Assembly: GCA_035222895.1 (NCBI GenBank)
Contig: JAVYIG010007914.1
Coordinates: forward strand, 31,470 to 95,469
Source of the DNA: Strongylocentrotus droebachiensis
Lineage: Eukaryota; Echinodermata; Echinoidea; Camarodonta; Strongylocentrotidae
Direction: 5' to 3'
Length of the DNA stretch: 64,000 nt
Shown: positions 33,411-44,749 of the stretch, in pieces
How positions within the stretch are numbered: the stretch's first letter is position 1
How the letters are laid out: each line of letters opens with the position of its first letter
Translations under genes and position numbers: made by a program
Notes under the pieces: model-generated
The model's database searches: none
What the model was told of the DNA's origin: nothing
The model's input: the letters and a program-made list of their open reading frames with translations, nothing else

Positions 33411-33860
33411 GGATTCAATGAATTATTGAACATTTATTGCATTTTCTTTGCTTTTTTTATTTGTGGGAACTGCCCCCTACCCTAGCCCCCGCTGCGTACA
33501 GTCATGGTTCAGTGGCAAATCAATGGCCTCGTAACTGTGAGGCCCCAGGATCAAAACCGTGTCGATGTGCCATATTAGTTGCTCTTTTGTGGGGCATTAA
33601 TCCTCATTACTGTCATTTATGGCTTAAGGGCGTAGGTCCCCTAGTTGATAAGCATAGTAGCATACACATGCTTTAGCAGTCACGCAAAAACAAACACTGG
33701 CATTATTATTATTCAATAAAATCTGAGAATATATACTATTATCTAGATCTATTAGGAATAAATCATTGTCAAAATAATACCATAAATTGGGGTAAAACAA
33801 AAATATTCCAACTATATGAGCGACAGTGTATGTATTGTTTTTAAATTCCAACGGTTAAAG
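33385..33860 (+). mobile_element. SINE-like dispersed repeat, copy 1
   Basis: Matches 60466-60925 in the same orientation along most of its length (TTTGGGACCG, TTATTGAACATTTATTGCAT, ACTGCCCCCTACCCTAGCCC and so on). The segment GGTTCAGTGG, then GGCCTCGTAACTGTGAGGCC (a small stem-loop) and CAGGATCAAAACC looks like a degenerate tRNA with A-box and B-box-like parts, which suggests a tRNA-derived SINE head. The 3' part is AT-rich. Noncoding. Confidence 0.6.
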
Positions 33861-33924
33861 TAGACGATCTAGGCCTTATTAAATTTAGTTAAACAAATTT
33901 TGAATACAATTTAGCAAAGTAGAT

Positions 33925-34645
33925 TTACCTATTGTAGGTACGTTCAGCATGTGTTAGGGGGTTGCGGAAAGGGGTCATGAGCCATGATCTTTGGGTGTAG
34001 CCCGAGTCACCGAGGAGAACTCCCTCCAATTCTCCACGCTGGAACAACTGCCCAACATAGGAATTCTCCAATAATCTGCAGTCATGGACAGACCCTGGCC
34101 AGCGTGCACTGACGTTGATTATGTTGTAATTTGCATCCGTGACAAATTTCACATTGATGCTGTGCCACCCCTTCCTATTGACGTACGCATATTCGGTGTC
34201 CCCCAGTGAACTGCCGTCAAGCCATATATGAGTGCAGTCAATGGCTCCGACGACCATCGGGAAGCCACTCAACTCCAAAAAATTCCATGTGCTTCTCTCC
34301 CGCCGGCCTCCATGTTACTACCTGTTCTTTTAAACTCATAAGCACCTGTGTCACGCGAGAAATTATCCCACAAACAGTTGAAATCGAAACTCCATGATCT
34401 TTTAGTACGCTTAACTAAAAATCTGAGGTTGCATAAAAGTTTAAAGCCACGAATATCTGCAACCTCGCATCAACAGCATGACTCCTCTGAGCCAACGGCG
34501 CAATTCTCTCCTCCAACAAGTCAATTACTTTCATCACACCCTGTCGCGTAAACCTATAATATTTGTGCATCTTTTTATCATTTAATGTATCCAATGGATT
34601 AGTCCTATCCCTAAAAAACACGCTCTCTATTAAGTGCTCTCGCGT
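33925..34645 (-). pseudogene. PIF/Harbinger transposase (HARBI1-like), broken
   Basis: Reading the minus strand from about 34621, the N-terminal part DRTNPLDTLNDKKMHKYYRF and VALNFYATSDF is followed by an in-frame TAG. Then HGVSISTVCGIISRVTQ (the HTH-like region of Harbinger transposases) and, after a frameshift near 34282, VVGAIDCTHIWLDG and SVHDCRLLENSYVG, then LLGDSGYTQRSWLMTPFRNP. The aspartates of AIDCTH and LGDSGY are the first two DDE residues; the final E should be in a further exon, since AATAG/GTAAAT at about 33938 looks like a splice donor. One stop and one frameshift make this copy inactive. It lies antisense in NLR intron 4. Confidence 0.88.
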
Positions 34646-35694
34646 TTATGTAAAGAAGGCGAGCCATGACTAAAATACCTCGTAAAACAACCGAAATCAT
34701 CCATACACCAGTGTAAAAAAAACCTTATACAAGTTTTCGCGCCACTATTTGACCTTGGGACAGAGAGTTACGTTTTTGGACCCTTCGCAGCTCTGCGAGC
34801 ACCCTTTGAGCATCCGCTAAGCTGCGATGAGTTAGCGACGGGTTAACCCGTCGCAGGCGCTGAGTGAAATCCAAAAGCAACTCATCGTCAATGTGCGATG
34901 GGTTCGGTGAGGTTACGATGGGTTCAAGCCCTTGCGCAGGGTTAGCGATGCATTGCGCGCGTTAGTGAAATCCTCCCCAGGACGTTTACCTTGATCCTCA
35001 CAAGTTGGTCCTTCCCTCACACTGCATGCGTAGTGCTACCGGGAAGGATCTCTCCTTGCGCTCCATAATAAAATGGAAGGGTCAAGCTTTTATAGGGGTG
35101 AGACGCTTAGCTTGCCTTATTGAGAAATGTTAACAAAAAAGGACGCAACTAGCTGCTGTGCCTGATGGGGATTTTGAACCATCTGTATATATATGAAGGT
35201 TGCTATTCCATTTTGATTTTATGAGTTCGATACTTCTTAACTATACCTCTTTGCCTCATTTTATACTCAAAGGGACTTACAATAAAACCCAGGATGTACT
35301 GGATACCAAGCGATTATGATGCCCATCAGCAGCCAAATACATTGTCTTTTGGAGTTACTTGAATTGGCCACTACATGGCGCTATCAAATTTGGAATAAAA
35401 ACTAAGAAAACATTACTCGTACTTCCAGTTTTGACCAACTGAATGACAAGGGCAAATCTTTGTAGCAATTTAACACTTTAAATAAACATTCACAACACTA
35501 ATAATTTTGGTTATATCTCAGTATCAGGTTAATTTCTTAGTGATTTCCTCTATATATTCGTCACACAATGTTACAATTGCTATTTAACTTTATACCCCAT
35601 TCTAAATCATATTTCTACTACGAGTTAGTCATTATTTAAGCATTTTCATCGTTATAATAGGCCCTAAAATGTATGTATTCTTTGTACTCATGGC
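34646..35694. other. No gene; possible Harbinger terminal region
   Basis: Positions 34790-34980 are unusually GC-rich, with the 20-bp palindrome GCGACGGGTTAACCCGTCGC at 34835-34854 and two AGTGAAATCC blocks at 34863 and 34964. These could be subterminal repeats of the neighbouring Harbinger element, but no partner end was found. The rest is AT-rich spacer. Confidence 0.4.
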
Positions 35695-35950
35695 ATTTAT
35701 TAAAAAAGGATAACGCACTGGAAAAGGGCATTTATTATAAAGGTTAAAGGGTACATTTGTGTGTAATCAAAAAGACTCACTTAACAGACGTAAAAGGGGC
35801 CTATTTTGCACCTAAATAGCCCACTCATCACAGGTGAAAAGGGGCACTAATAACAAGGGGGAAAGGGCTATTTATTACAAAGAAAAGGAGCACTACTCAA
35901 AGTCAATGGGCCACCTATCACATTAAAAAAAGGCATTTATCATAGGTTAA
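35695..35950. repeat. Degenerate tandem of AAAGGGGCA-TTTATTA units
   Basis: Irregular repeats of AAAGGGCATTTATTA, AAAGGGGCACTAATAAC and GGGCTATTTATTACAAAG. Strongly diverged. Confidence 0.5.
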
Positions 35951-36784
35951 AAATCCTACAGTTCCATACATAAATCTAACACATGTATTTATCTTCATAC
36001 GGACTGATCAATACTGCCTTAGTCTTCATCAAAGCGAATGATAATTATTCATGAATCACATATAAAGGTCATCATCCACTATGTAAACAAACTATGAAAC
36101 AAAGCCATGCTGGGTAGCTTTCAACAATGTGTTTCACTTTGCAACATGTAACTAAATAAGTTATTAACATTCCACACTCAAATACATGTACTAAAATCAC
36201 TTAAACAATATGAGAGATACCTCTCATATTATGACAGAATTCCTTAATCTACTGCTATCTTACATCTCATTATACAATATCAAAGTGTCTATTTAAAGAG
36301 TAAAACTTTTTATACACGTGAGAGAACTCACACTCATGGAGCACAATTCTTTATCTGTGTACAACAATTGTGCATTGCATGAACAATACATTATCACTGT
36401 TAGCCATTCATAGTGCAGCAAACTTTTGACCTTCATACTAAAGGCTCTAGTAACTTCACAATTTGAAGCTGATACTTCATCACATATGATTATAAATTCA
36501 CATACCTCGACAATACTGTAAAATCATTGCAATTCCCTCCTACGGTCGGGACTTCGTGATGTTCATCTTACTGACATCTTCATTCATATGGTCATCTCCT
36601 AAGCTCAAATCCTATATATATATATATATATGTGTGACTAATAAAAGCCCAGAGCATTTGTCAAGTGAGCATAGCCATACACATACATGTATATCAAAGC
36701 ACCCAGTTATAAATTTGCAGTACTTCAATAAAAACATGTACTCTTGTAATGTGCTTGTATGAATCACTGTTTGCATACATGTAG
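35951..36784. other. End of NLR intron 4; upstream part of the first LRR duplication unit
   Basis: From about 36600 the sequence has the conserved LRR-unit upstream block: CTAATAAAAGCCCAGAGCAT, AGCATAGCCATACACATAC, GCACCCAGTTAT, then CATACATGTAG at the acceptor. The same block precedes each later LRR exon. Confidence 0.7.
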
Positions 36785-36949
36785 GTCACAACTATCCAGC
36801 TTGAGCGTGTTAAGTGTCTAACACCAGCCTCTTCATCTCACCTAGTAAGTGCTTTGTGTTCCATGCCAAACCTGACTGAACTGAGACTAAGTGGAGAGGA
36901 TTACGAGGAGTTCTATTCTACACTGAATACAAAGGCGTCAACCTTACAG
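36785..36949 (+). CDS. NLR receptor, exon 5: LRR-like exon
   Basis: 165 nt, 55 codons, phase 0-0; acceptor ACATGTAG, donor GTATGTATGT. It reads VTTIQLERVKCLTPASSSHL, then LCSMPNLTELRLSGEDYEEF and YSTLNTKASTLQ. The L..L.L spacing and the N/C-rich turn fit leucine-rich repeat helix-strand units, in the variant where one exon carries two repeats of about 28 residues. Being a multiple of three with equal phases, the exon can be gained, lost or skipped without a frameshift. Confidence 0.9.
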
Positions 36950-37350
36950 GTATGTATGTGTATGTGTACTCTATATCCATGCCATGATGAATTCATGTAC
37001 AAATGTAGCAGTGGAGATGAATTTAAGGAGTTATGGTATTGTAGCAACATGCAGTCAATATTTACTAACCGAATTCTGAACTAATTAATTAAACTCTACA
37101 CCAAAAACCATACCTTACCCTCACATTTAATCTAACACTAAACCTAAGCTCGAGCCTATTTGCAGCTCTCATCCAAATCCAATATATGACTAAATAAAGC
37201 CCAGAGCATTTGTCGCCTGAGCATATATAGCCGTACACATGCATACATGTACCGTATATCGGAGCACCCAGTTGTGTATATAGTTTTGATTCAATATGAA
37301 CTTATACTCTGGAAATGAACTTGTATGAACCACTTTTTGTATACGTGTAG
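36950..37350. other. Short NLR intron between LRR exons
   Basis: Has the unit pattern: GTATGTATGTGTATGTGTAC after the donor and CCCAGAGCATTTGTC ahead of the next acceptor. Only 401 bp, against 1.8-2.1 kb for its neighbours. Confidence 0.8.
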
Positions 37351-37515
37351 GTCCAAACTCTTTGGCTTTCGGTTCCCTGCCCGACATCAGCCTCTTCACA
37401 TCATCTAGCAGAAGCTTTTTGTTCCATGCCAAACCTGACTTACCTGAACCTAAATGGAGATGTTCTCAAGGAGGAATTCTGTTCTACACTGAATGCAAAG
37501 GCGTCAACCTTACAG
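37351..37515 (+). CDS. NLR receptor, exon 6: LRR-like exon
   Basis: 165 nt, 55 codons, phase 0-0; acceptor ATACGTGTAG, donor GTATGTATGT. It reads VQTLWLSVPCPTSASSHHL, then FCSMPNLTYLNLNGDVLKEE and FCSTLNAKASTLQ. It is the closest relative of exons 7 and 8 and differs mainly in the first strand and in the turn after the LxL, which are the exposed positions of an LRR unit. Confidence 0.9.
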
Positions 37516-39289
37516 GTATGTATGTGTGTTTGTACACTATGTCCATGCCATGATGAATACATGTACACATATAACAACAGAGAGGAGTTTAAGGTTCCAT
37601 GATATATTAGCTACAGTCAACAATATTTTAATGTGTGCAATTATTGAGTTGAAAATATGATGTTCTCCAAAAAAAATTAACCTTAAAGGTTTGTTTCAGA
37701 TTAAGTGTTTTGCTTTTGGTGGAGACTAAATGGAGTTGTTTAATTAAAAACTTTGGGGGAAGGGGAGTTGGGTTTCTACTTACGCAATAATGTTATTTCA
37801 GTACGCGGAAAGTTTACTGATGTACTCTAAAGGAACGTTGTCATGCACCTATAGTCATAATTGTTTCTAAATTTTTGCGAGCAAAAAACACATCACATCT
37901 TCAATATTTTTTTGTAATTAACACACTAGAGAATATATAAAATAATATATGTAGGCACCCCTCCAGCAAATAAACATGAATATGATATGAGAATATTTGG
38001 GAATTTCGTTGCCTTTAATTATCCCATTTCTAAATGTTTAGAGCGTGAAAAACGAACGAGCATTAAAAATGTAATTTTTATATGAAAGATATCAAATATA
38101 TTTAAGCATCTAGCTGTCAATTAGATTGATATTTGGGTTATCCTAGTAGAATATATTCCTTGAATGCATCACTATATATTGTAGAGATTAAATGCACTGT
38201 GGTTTTAAGGCCAAAGCCAAAAAATCATTTGGTTGTCTTCGTCCACCCGCTCATAATTTTCGGGCCGCTCGTATTTTTTTTAAATTTATTTATTTTTTTT
38301 ATTTTTTTTTTTGGGGGGGGAAGCAATCATACCATTTTATGCATTTTGCAAGGATCAAAATCCGTCCCGTTGCCAGTTTGGTCATTTCGGTACACGATTC
38401 TGTATTGATTAAACTTGCCATTTTTATTTTTCTATGTCAAAATGCCGTTCATTCAAATCAGGTTCTGAGCATTCTTTAACTCATTTTAAAGCCCATCTGT
38501 ACTAGTTTACAGGAGGGATTAGACCACCCTGCAAGGTCACTGGACAGTTGGTTATCTCATCAAATCAGCTCTCAGTTAACATAACATAAAGAGGATCATG
38601 GGGGACCAATGGTCACAGATTAGGCATTGTTTGCTATATAGAGAGCGCAAGTAGCTATAAGTAGTACAGTGGGGATTTAAAAGGTGCTGTATTTCAAAGC
38701 CAAAAATACTTTCTGCGTTGGTCTTGATATTCATTGTACATTAAACTAGTCTTTTACCATATTGACGTGGTTTATTGACTTCGTTTGTTTAAATGCTTGA
38801 CATCCCAATGATTTTGTGTTTTTTTATGGAAAAATATTTATATTAAAAAAAAAAATCAACAAAAATGGGGGGGGGGATCAAACCCCCCCCCCCCCAATTA
38901 AAATTAAATATATGCCCGCCCGCCCCTACTCCAGAAAAGCAATCGAGGACAACCAATAATATTTATTTGTTGGCCTAATTGTCAGTCCCCCTGTTGATAA
39001 CTCATGCAACGTCAACAATTTGTCTCTGCTTACAATCCTGCACTAACCAAATTCTTAACTTTATCCCTGCACCAAAAAGTATACCTATCACTAGGCCTAA
39101 GCTCAATCCTTTTTGTAACCTTTATATAATTCCTATATCTTTGACTAAATAAAGGCCAGAGCATTTTTCCGATAAGCATAGCCATACGCATACACACATA
39201 CCTGACCACCAAGTTGTGTATAAAGTGATTTAATACGAACGTGTATTCTGGTAATGAACTTGTATGCATCGCTGTTTGTATACTTGTAG
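37516..39289. other. NLR intron 6
   Basis: Contains an R1 repeat copy at 38505-38700, T and G runs at 38275-38322, and G/C runs near 38868-38896. Segments at 37640-37800 are repeated in the next intron (39560-39750), showing that the introns were duplicated together with the exons. Confidence 0.75.
38505..38700. repeat. Dispersed repeat R1, copy 2
   Basis: Same orientation as 20930-21125: GGAGGGATTAGACCACC, AGAGGATCATGGGGGACCAA, GCAAGTAGCTATAAGTAG. Inverted relative to 40605-40800. Confidence 0.85.
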
Positions 39290-39457
39290 CTCCAAACTCT
39301 CAAGCTTTCAAGGCTTAGCTGCCGAACATCAGCATCTTCACATCACCTAGCAGAAGCTCTTTGTTCCATGCCAAACCTGACTGACCTGAACCTTTCCATA
39401 GATGATTTCCAGGAGGAGTTCTATTCTACACTAAATGCAAAGGCGTTAACCTTACAG
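39290..39457 (+). CDS. NLR receptor, exon 7: LRR-like exon
   Basis: 168 nt, 56 codons, phase 0-0; acceptor ATACTTGTAG, donor GTATGTATGT. It reads LQTLKLSRLSCRTSASSHHL, then LCSMPNLTDLNLSIDDFQEE and FYSTLNAKALTLQ. This is the most regular LRR exon of the set. One codon longer than exons 5 and 6. Confidence 0.91.
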
Positions 39458-41554
39458 GTATGTATGTGTGTTTGTACACTATGTCCATGCCATGATGAAT
39501 ACATGTACACATATAACAACGTAGACGAGTTTGAGGTTGCATGATATATTAGCTACAGTGAAAGATTTCTTTAATGTCTGAAAATATTGAGTTGAAAATA
39601 TGATGTTCTTCAAAATAAATTAACCTTAAAGGTTTGTTTCAGATAAATTGTTTTGGTTTTTGATGGAGACTAAGTGGAGTTGTTTAATTAAACACTTTTG
39701 GGGAAGGGGAGTGTTGGGTTTCTTCTTACGCAATAATGTTATTTTAGTACGCGGAAAGATTACACAAGTACTCTCAAGGAACGTATTTCAATATTTTTCA
39801 GTTTGGCACAATTTTCAGGAGAAGAAGGTTTTGCTTCACCCCAATCCCCAATCCACCACATACTATTACTTGTACACCACTCTAAAACTCATCAAATGCC
39901 ATGTACATACCTACGGTCACAATTGCTTCTTTTTTTGCAGACAGACAGACTAGGCATACCATCACCATACAGAAGCCATCACGAGGCCCCTGGCCTGCGT
40001 GGACGGCATACTTCAATATAATTATGTAGGCACCCTGCCGCCAAATAAACATGGATATGAGAATATTTGGGCAATTCGTCCCATTTCTTAATGTCTGGAG
40101 CGTGTGAAACGAACGAGCATAAAAATGTAATTCTGATATGAAATATGTCAAATATAATCGAGCACCTAGCTGTCAAATAGAATGATATTTGGGCACCTTG
40201 TGCCCATAATATGGAGATATTGAGGCACTTCACTGCCTGAAATCATCCTGTTTCTAGATGGTGAGAGCAAGCGAAGCGATCGTGGAAGAAATATTTTGTT
40301 TTCTTTAAAATGCTATTTCCTCGTGAAAGTACATTCTCTAGCATTTCTAGCATTTAGTGTTTCTCAAAGTCGACATTATTCGAAAATAATATGATGATGT
40401 TACACACATTCTTTCCTAGCACCCCTAGAGAGATCTTCCGGCACTTCAGACAAGTGGATACAAATATTGTTTTTAATTCATATATTTTTAATTTCAAAGC
40501 AATTCATAAGGTATTGAAATGTCATAATGGGTCTGAAAGCAGTATCAAAGTATACTTTCGAGTCACTACTTACTAAACGAGGATGGAGATCTATATTACA
40601 GTGTTCTTTTAAAGGCCCACTGCACTACTTGTAGCTACTTGCGCCCTCTATATAACAAACAATGCCTAATCGGTGACCATTGGTCCCCCATGATCCTCTT
40701 TTTCTTATGTTAACTGAGAGCTGAGTTGATGAGATAACCACCTGTCCAGTGACCTTGCAGGGCAGTCTAATCCCTCCTGTAAACTATGGCAGATAAGCTT
40801 TAAGCAAAGCTTCATGTACAGACTCTACATGTACATTCATGTATAATGCATACTTTAAGTCGTTAATGTATTATATAGCATTTAGGCAATGTCAAAAATG
40901 TGTCTAAATAATTGACAAAGCGATAGTTCCTTCATTGTTTATTCAATTTTCCAAACTTCTATATAGCTCTATCGATTAAAGTCAATCATATGTGAATAAC
41001 CAAAAACGGTCTAAAAACCCTCCATCCGGCAGGCGGAGAGCGATGACTTGTCCAAATAAGAAAAAATAATAATATACATTCTAAAATAATTGGTATCAAA
41101 TATTGTTAATGTATAGGTGTTTCTGGTCCAGTGGATAAGTCTCTGGACAGTGAACCATGAGGTATGGGTTCATTTGCTTTCATACGTAGCACTAGTGTTG
41201 TTTGGCAAGACATTAATCTACATTTGCTATACTTGACCTTTGTTTTGTAAGTGGGTTCCTAGTAGGATACATTTCTTGAATGCATCATTATATATATACT
41301 ATCCTGCACTAACCAAATTCTTAAATTTATCCCTGCACCAAAAAGTATACCTATCACTAAACCTAAGCTCAACCCTATTTGCAGCCCTCATCTAATTCCT
41401 ATATATTTGACTAAATAAAACCCAGAGCATTTGTCACCTGAGCATAGCCATAGACATACATGTATACCTCAGCCCCAAGTTTTGTATATAGGGATTCATA
41501 TGAACGCGTTCTCTGGTAATGTACTTGTATGGATCACTATTTGTGTACATGTAG
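39458..41554. other. NLR intron 7
   Basis: Contains an inverted R1 copy at 40605-40800 and blocks shared with introns 6 and 8 (for instance ATGGAGACTAAGTGGAGTTG, and the CCCTGCACCAAAAAGTATAC block before the acceptor). No additional exon. Confidence 0.75.
40605..40800. repeat. Dispersed repeat R1, copy 3 (inverted)
   Basis: Complement of the 38505-38700 copy: TACTTGTAGCTACTTGCGCC, TTGGTCCCCCATGATCCTCT. It is at a similar place in its intron but in opposite orientation, so it is probably an independent insertion. Confidence 0.85.
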
Positions 41555-41722
41555 GTCCAAACTCTCAAGATTTCACGTGTTAGCAGCCAAACTTCAGCCT
41601 CTTCACATCACCTAGTAGATGCTTTGTGTTCCATGCCAAACCTGACTGAACTGAGACTAGGTGGAGAAGGTTTTCAGGAGGAGTTCTATTCTACACTGAA
41701 TGCAAAGGCGTCAACCTTACAG
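41555..41722 (+). CDS. NLR receptor, exon 8: LRR-like exon
   Basis: 168 nt, 56 codons, phase 0-0; acceptor GTACATGTAG, donor GTATGTATGT. It reads VQTLKISRVSSQTSASSHHL, then LCSMPNLTELRLGGEGFQEE and FYSTLNAKASTLQ. It is the last intact exon before the 11-kb insertion that separates it from the next LRR exon. Confidence 0.91.
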
Positions 41723-43032
41723 GTATGTATGTGTGTTTGTACACTATGTCCATGCCATGATGAACTCATGTACACATGTAGCAGTGGAGATGAGTTTATG
41801 GAGTTATGATAATTTAGCAACAGTCAATATATTTTTTTCGATTTGTGACCCGAATGTAATGTTTTATATGAAAATATATGATAGTCTTCGCAGACAAAGG
41901 AACAGTAAAGAGGGTTTATCATGTGCAGTGTGTGATACAGAATTATATAGCTTGAGTTAAAAATATAATGTTCGGCAAAATAACTTCACTTTTAAAGGTT
42001 TGTCTTAGAAAAGGTAATTTGGATTTTTGATGGAGACTAACTGACTGTGTTTAGGTAAGCATTTTAAGGGGAAAGAGAGTGTTTCGTTGCTACTTATTCA
42101 GTAATACAAGTTCAGTATAAACAGATCACTGAAGTACTCTACAGACTATAGATACAAATATTTTTTGTTTGTAATTTTTATATTTTCAAGTTAAAAGCGA
42201 TTCATGAGTTTGTAATGATGTCATCATGGGTCTGAAAGCAGTATCAATGTGTACTTTAGGTTCAATACTCACTAAACAAGGATTGAGATGTTGATCATTC
42301 TTCACTTATTTTAAGCTCATCTACACGTTCAGACTCTACATTTACATTTTAGTCACGAATGTATTATAAAGCATTTATAATTAGGCATTGTCAAAAATTG
42401 TGTCTGAATAATAGACAAAGCGACAGTTCCTTCCTCGTGTATTTAATTCTCCAAACACAAATACAGCTCTAATATTTAGGAAATTCAATCAATGAATAAT
42501 ATACATTCTAAAATAATGGGCATTAACCAAGGTTCATGTAGAGGTGTTTCTGGTCCTGTGGATAAATCTTTGGACGGTGAACCATGAGGTATGGGGTTCA
42601 AAAACTTGCCGTACGTAGCACTAATGTTGTTTGACATGACATAATCTACATTTTCCATTTCTCATACTAAGTGTAAGGAGGTGGGTACCTGGTAGGATAT
42701 CTTAATTGAATTCACCATTATGTAGTATTTAATAAATAAATGCACCCCGGCTGTAATTGTCGGTCCTCCTCTTGTTCGACACAAGCTCCATGAACATTAT
42801 TTATGTGATTTAATACTATCCTACACTTACCGAATTCTCAACTTTATCCCTGCAACAAACAGTATACCTATCACTAAACCTATTTGCAGCCCTTATCCAA
42901 ATCCTATATATTTGACTAAATATAGCCCAAAGCATTTGTCACCTGACCATAGCCATACACATGAATGTATATCTGGACACCCAGTTATGTTTGCAGTTAT
43001 TCAATTAAAACAGTACTCTGGTAATGTACTTG
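41723..43032. other. NLR intron 8, left part
   Basis: The sequence follows the LRR-unit pattern right up to the upstream block CCCAAAGCATTTGTCACCTG and GGTAATGTACTTG at 43020-43032. The expected continuation (TATGGATCAC, then the acceptor) is missing here and resumes at about 54105 (and 54463 in the duplicate). Confidence 0.85.
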
Positions 43033-43044
43033 TAGGCTAGGAAA

Positions 43045-43800
43045 ATTGTGTTTTGAGGTCAAACAAATTGCAATAAAATATTTTTCACTGCAATGCATTT
43101 TAGTAAGGTCCCCCAAATGACATACTAAAAGTCCGAAAAAATCCGTGTAGTGGAAGTGACCCTAATTTGCATAAATCCAATATGGCCGCTATTTCGAGGT
43201 TTTTCACATAGATTTGTCATACTGTTCAACTTGTACGGGCTGTTGTGGCACTAAACAAATAGCAAAACAATATTTTTTATTGCAATGCATTCTAGTAAGG
43301 TCCCCCAAATGACATACTAAAAGTTCGACAAAATCCGTGTAGTGGAAGTGTCCCTAATTTGCATAAATCAAATATGGCCGCTATTTCGAGGATTTTTACA
43401 TAGATTTTGTCATATTGTTCAACTTGTATGGGCTGTTGTGGCACTAAACAAATTGAAATAAAATATTTTCCACTGCAATGCATTCTTGTAAGGTCCCCCA
43501 AATGACATACTAAAAGTCCGACAAAATCCGTGTAGTGAAAGTGTCCCTAATTTGCATAAATCCAATATTGCCGCTATTTCGAGGATTTTCACATAAATTT
43601 TGTCATATTGTTCAACTTGTATGGGCTGTTGTGGCACTAAACAAATTGCAAAAACATTTTTTTTTACTGCAATGCATTCTAGTAAAGTCCCCAAAGTGAC
43701 ATACTAAAAGTCCGACAAAATCCGTGTAGTGGAAGTGTGTCAAATTTACATAAATCCAAAATGGCCACCAATTCTAGGGTTTAATTTTCCTAGATTTGGT
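43045..43800. repeat. Left subterminal satellite array, about 193-bp unit, four copies
   Basis: TGCAATGCATT starts at 43089, 43281, 43474 and 43668, giving periods of 192-194 bp. Each unit has GGTCCCCCAAATGACATACT, AATCCGTGTAGTG, TAATTTGCATAAATCCAA and TATGGCCGCTATTTCGAGG-like blocks; the last copy is the most diverged. The minus-strand open frames in it are artefacts. Confidence 0.93.
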
Positions 43801-44401
43801 CAAATTATTCACCATACATACCTTTTAGCATACTTTGGGTGTACTTTGAAAGTCTAAAATGTTATTTCCTGGAATGCTTTTGTTTGCACAAGGTTTCATA
43901 TGCCCAGTTGCATGAGTGTTTCAATCTGCTTGAATTCAAAATGGCTGCCAAATTAAGCATTTTTGTAGAGAATTGATTATACTTATATTTCTTGTCCTAT
44001 GATATATTCAGAATAATTGCGACAACGCTTATTCATGTTGTAAAATATTTTAATGTTTCAAATGTATCATAATTTGTTTTTTTAATTTGCATATACACAT
44101 ACATTTTCAAAAAATGGGTTAATTTGCATACATGTTGTGTTGATTCTCACCTTATAGTGTATTTCAGCAGGCAGCTATAATATATGTATGTTGGTTTACA
44201 ATCCCAGTTCAGTTGTTATTACAGGATGCAGATCATGAGGCCTACAGTTTGGTATACATATTTTAAGTTGATTAGAGTAATTGGTAGTCTCCAACAAACA
44301 TACATTTATGTGGCATGCTGATTAGTAGTAGCATCAAGTTCTACATGTAGGTCTAATGGTGGTGAGTTGGTGCAACTAGTGCCGCGATAATCAATGCAGG
44401 C
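43801..44401. other. Interior of the large element, no gene
   Basis: AT-rich sequence without recognisable coding or repeat structure. Confidence 0.5.
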
Positions 44402-44749
44402 CAGGGGCGTACGCAGGGGGGGGGGGGGTTTGGGGGTTCAAACCTCCCCCTTTGGTTTTTTTTTTTTTTTTATACCCACGGCTAACCTAAAAAAGGTGAC
44501 CTTACCCTCCCCCCCCAACGAAAAAAAAAGGTCAAATTTTGAAATTTCGATACCAAAAAAAAAAGAAAAGTGTCCGCTTACCCCCCCCCCCCCCCCCCCC
44601 CCCCCATCCCCCCCACTCCCCCCCCCCCCCCATCCCCCCCACTGAGCGACTTTTCGGCTGGCTGAGTCGTAGCGATTTTTTTTGGACTCCAAAAAAAAAA
44701 AAAAAAAATGTCCGCTTACCCCCCCCCCCCCCCCCCCCCCCCCCCCATT
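44402..44749. mobile_element. hAT-like left end followed by paired C-run blocks
   Basis: CAGGGGCGTACGCAGGGG at 44402 is the same type of end as at 22253 and 50231. TGTCCGCTTACCCCC followed by a long C run occurs twice (about 44572 and 44709), suggesting a local duplication. The matching right end was not found, and lengths of homopolymers are doubtful. Confidence 0.5.

Noticed and set aside
35695..35950. CRISPR- or satellite-like array
   Set aside because: Units are too irregular in length and sequence to define a period.
43292..43694. Two overlapping minus-strand frames with the shared peptide CLVPQQPIQVEQYDKIYVKI
   Set aside because: They are translations of consecutive units of the 193-bp satellite; the similarity is that of the DNA repeat.
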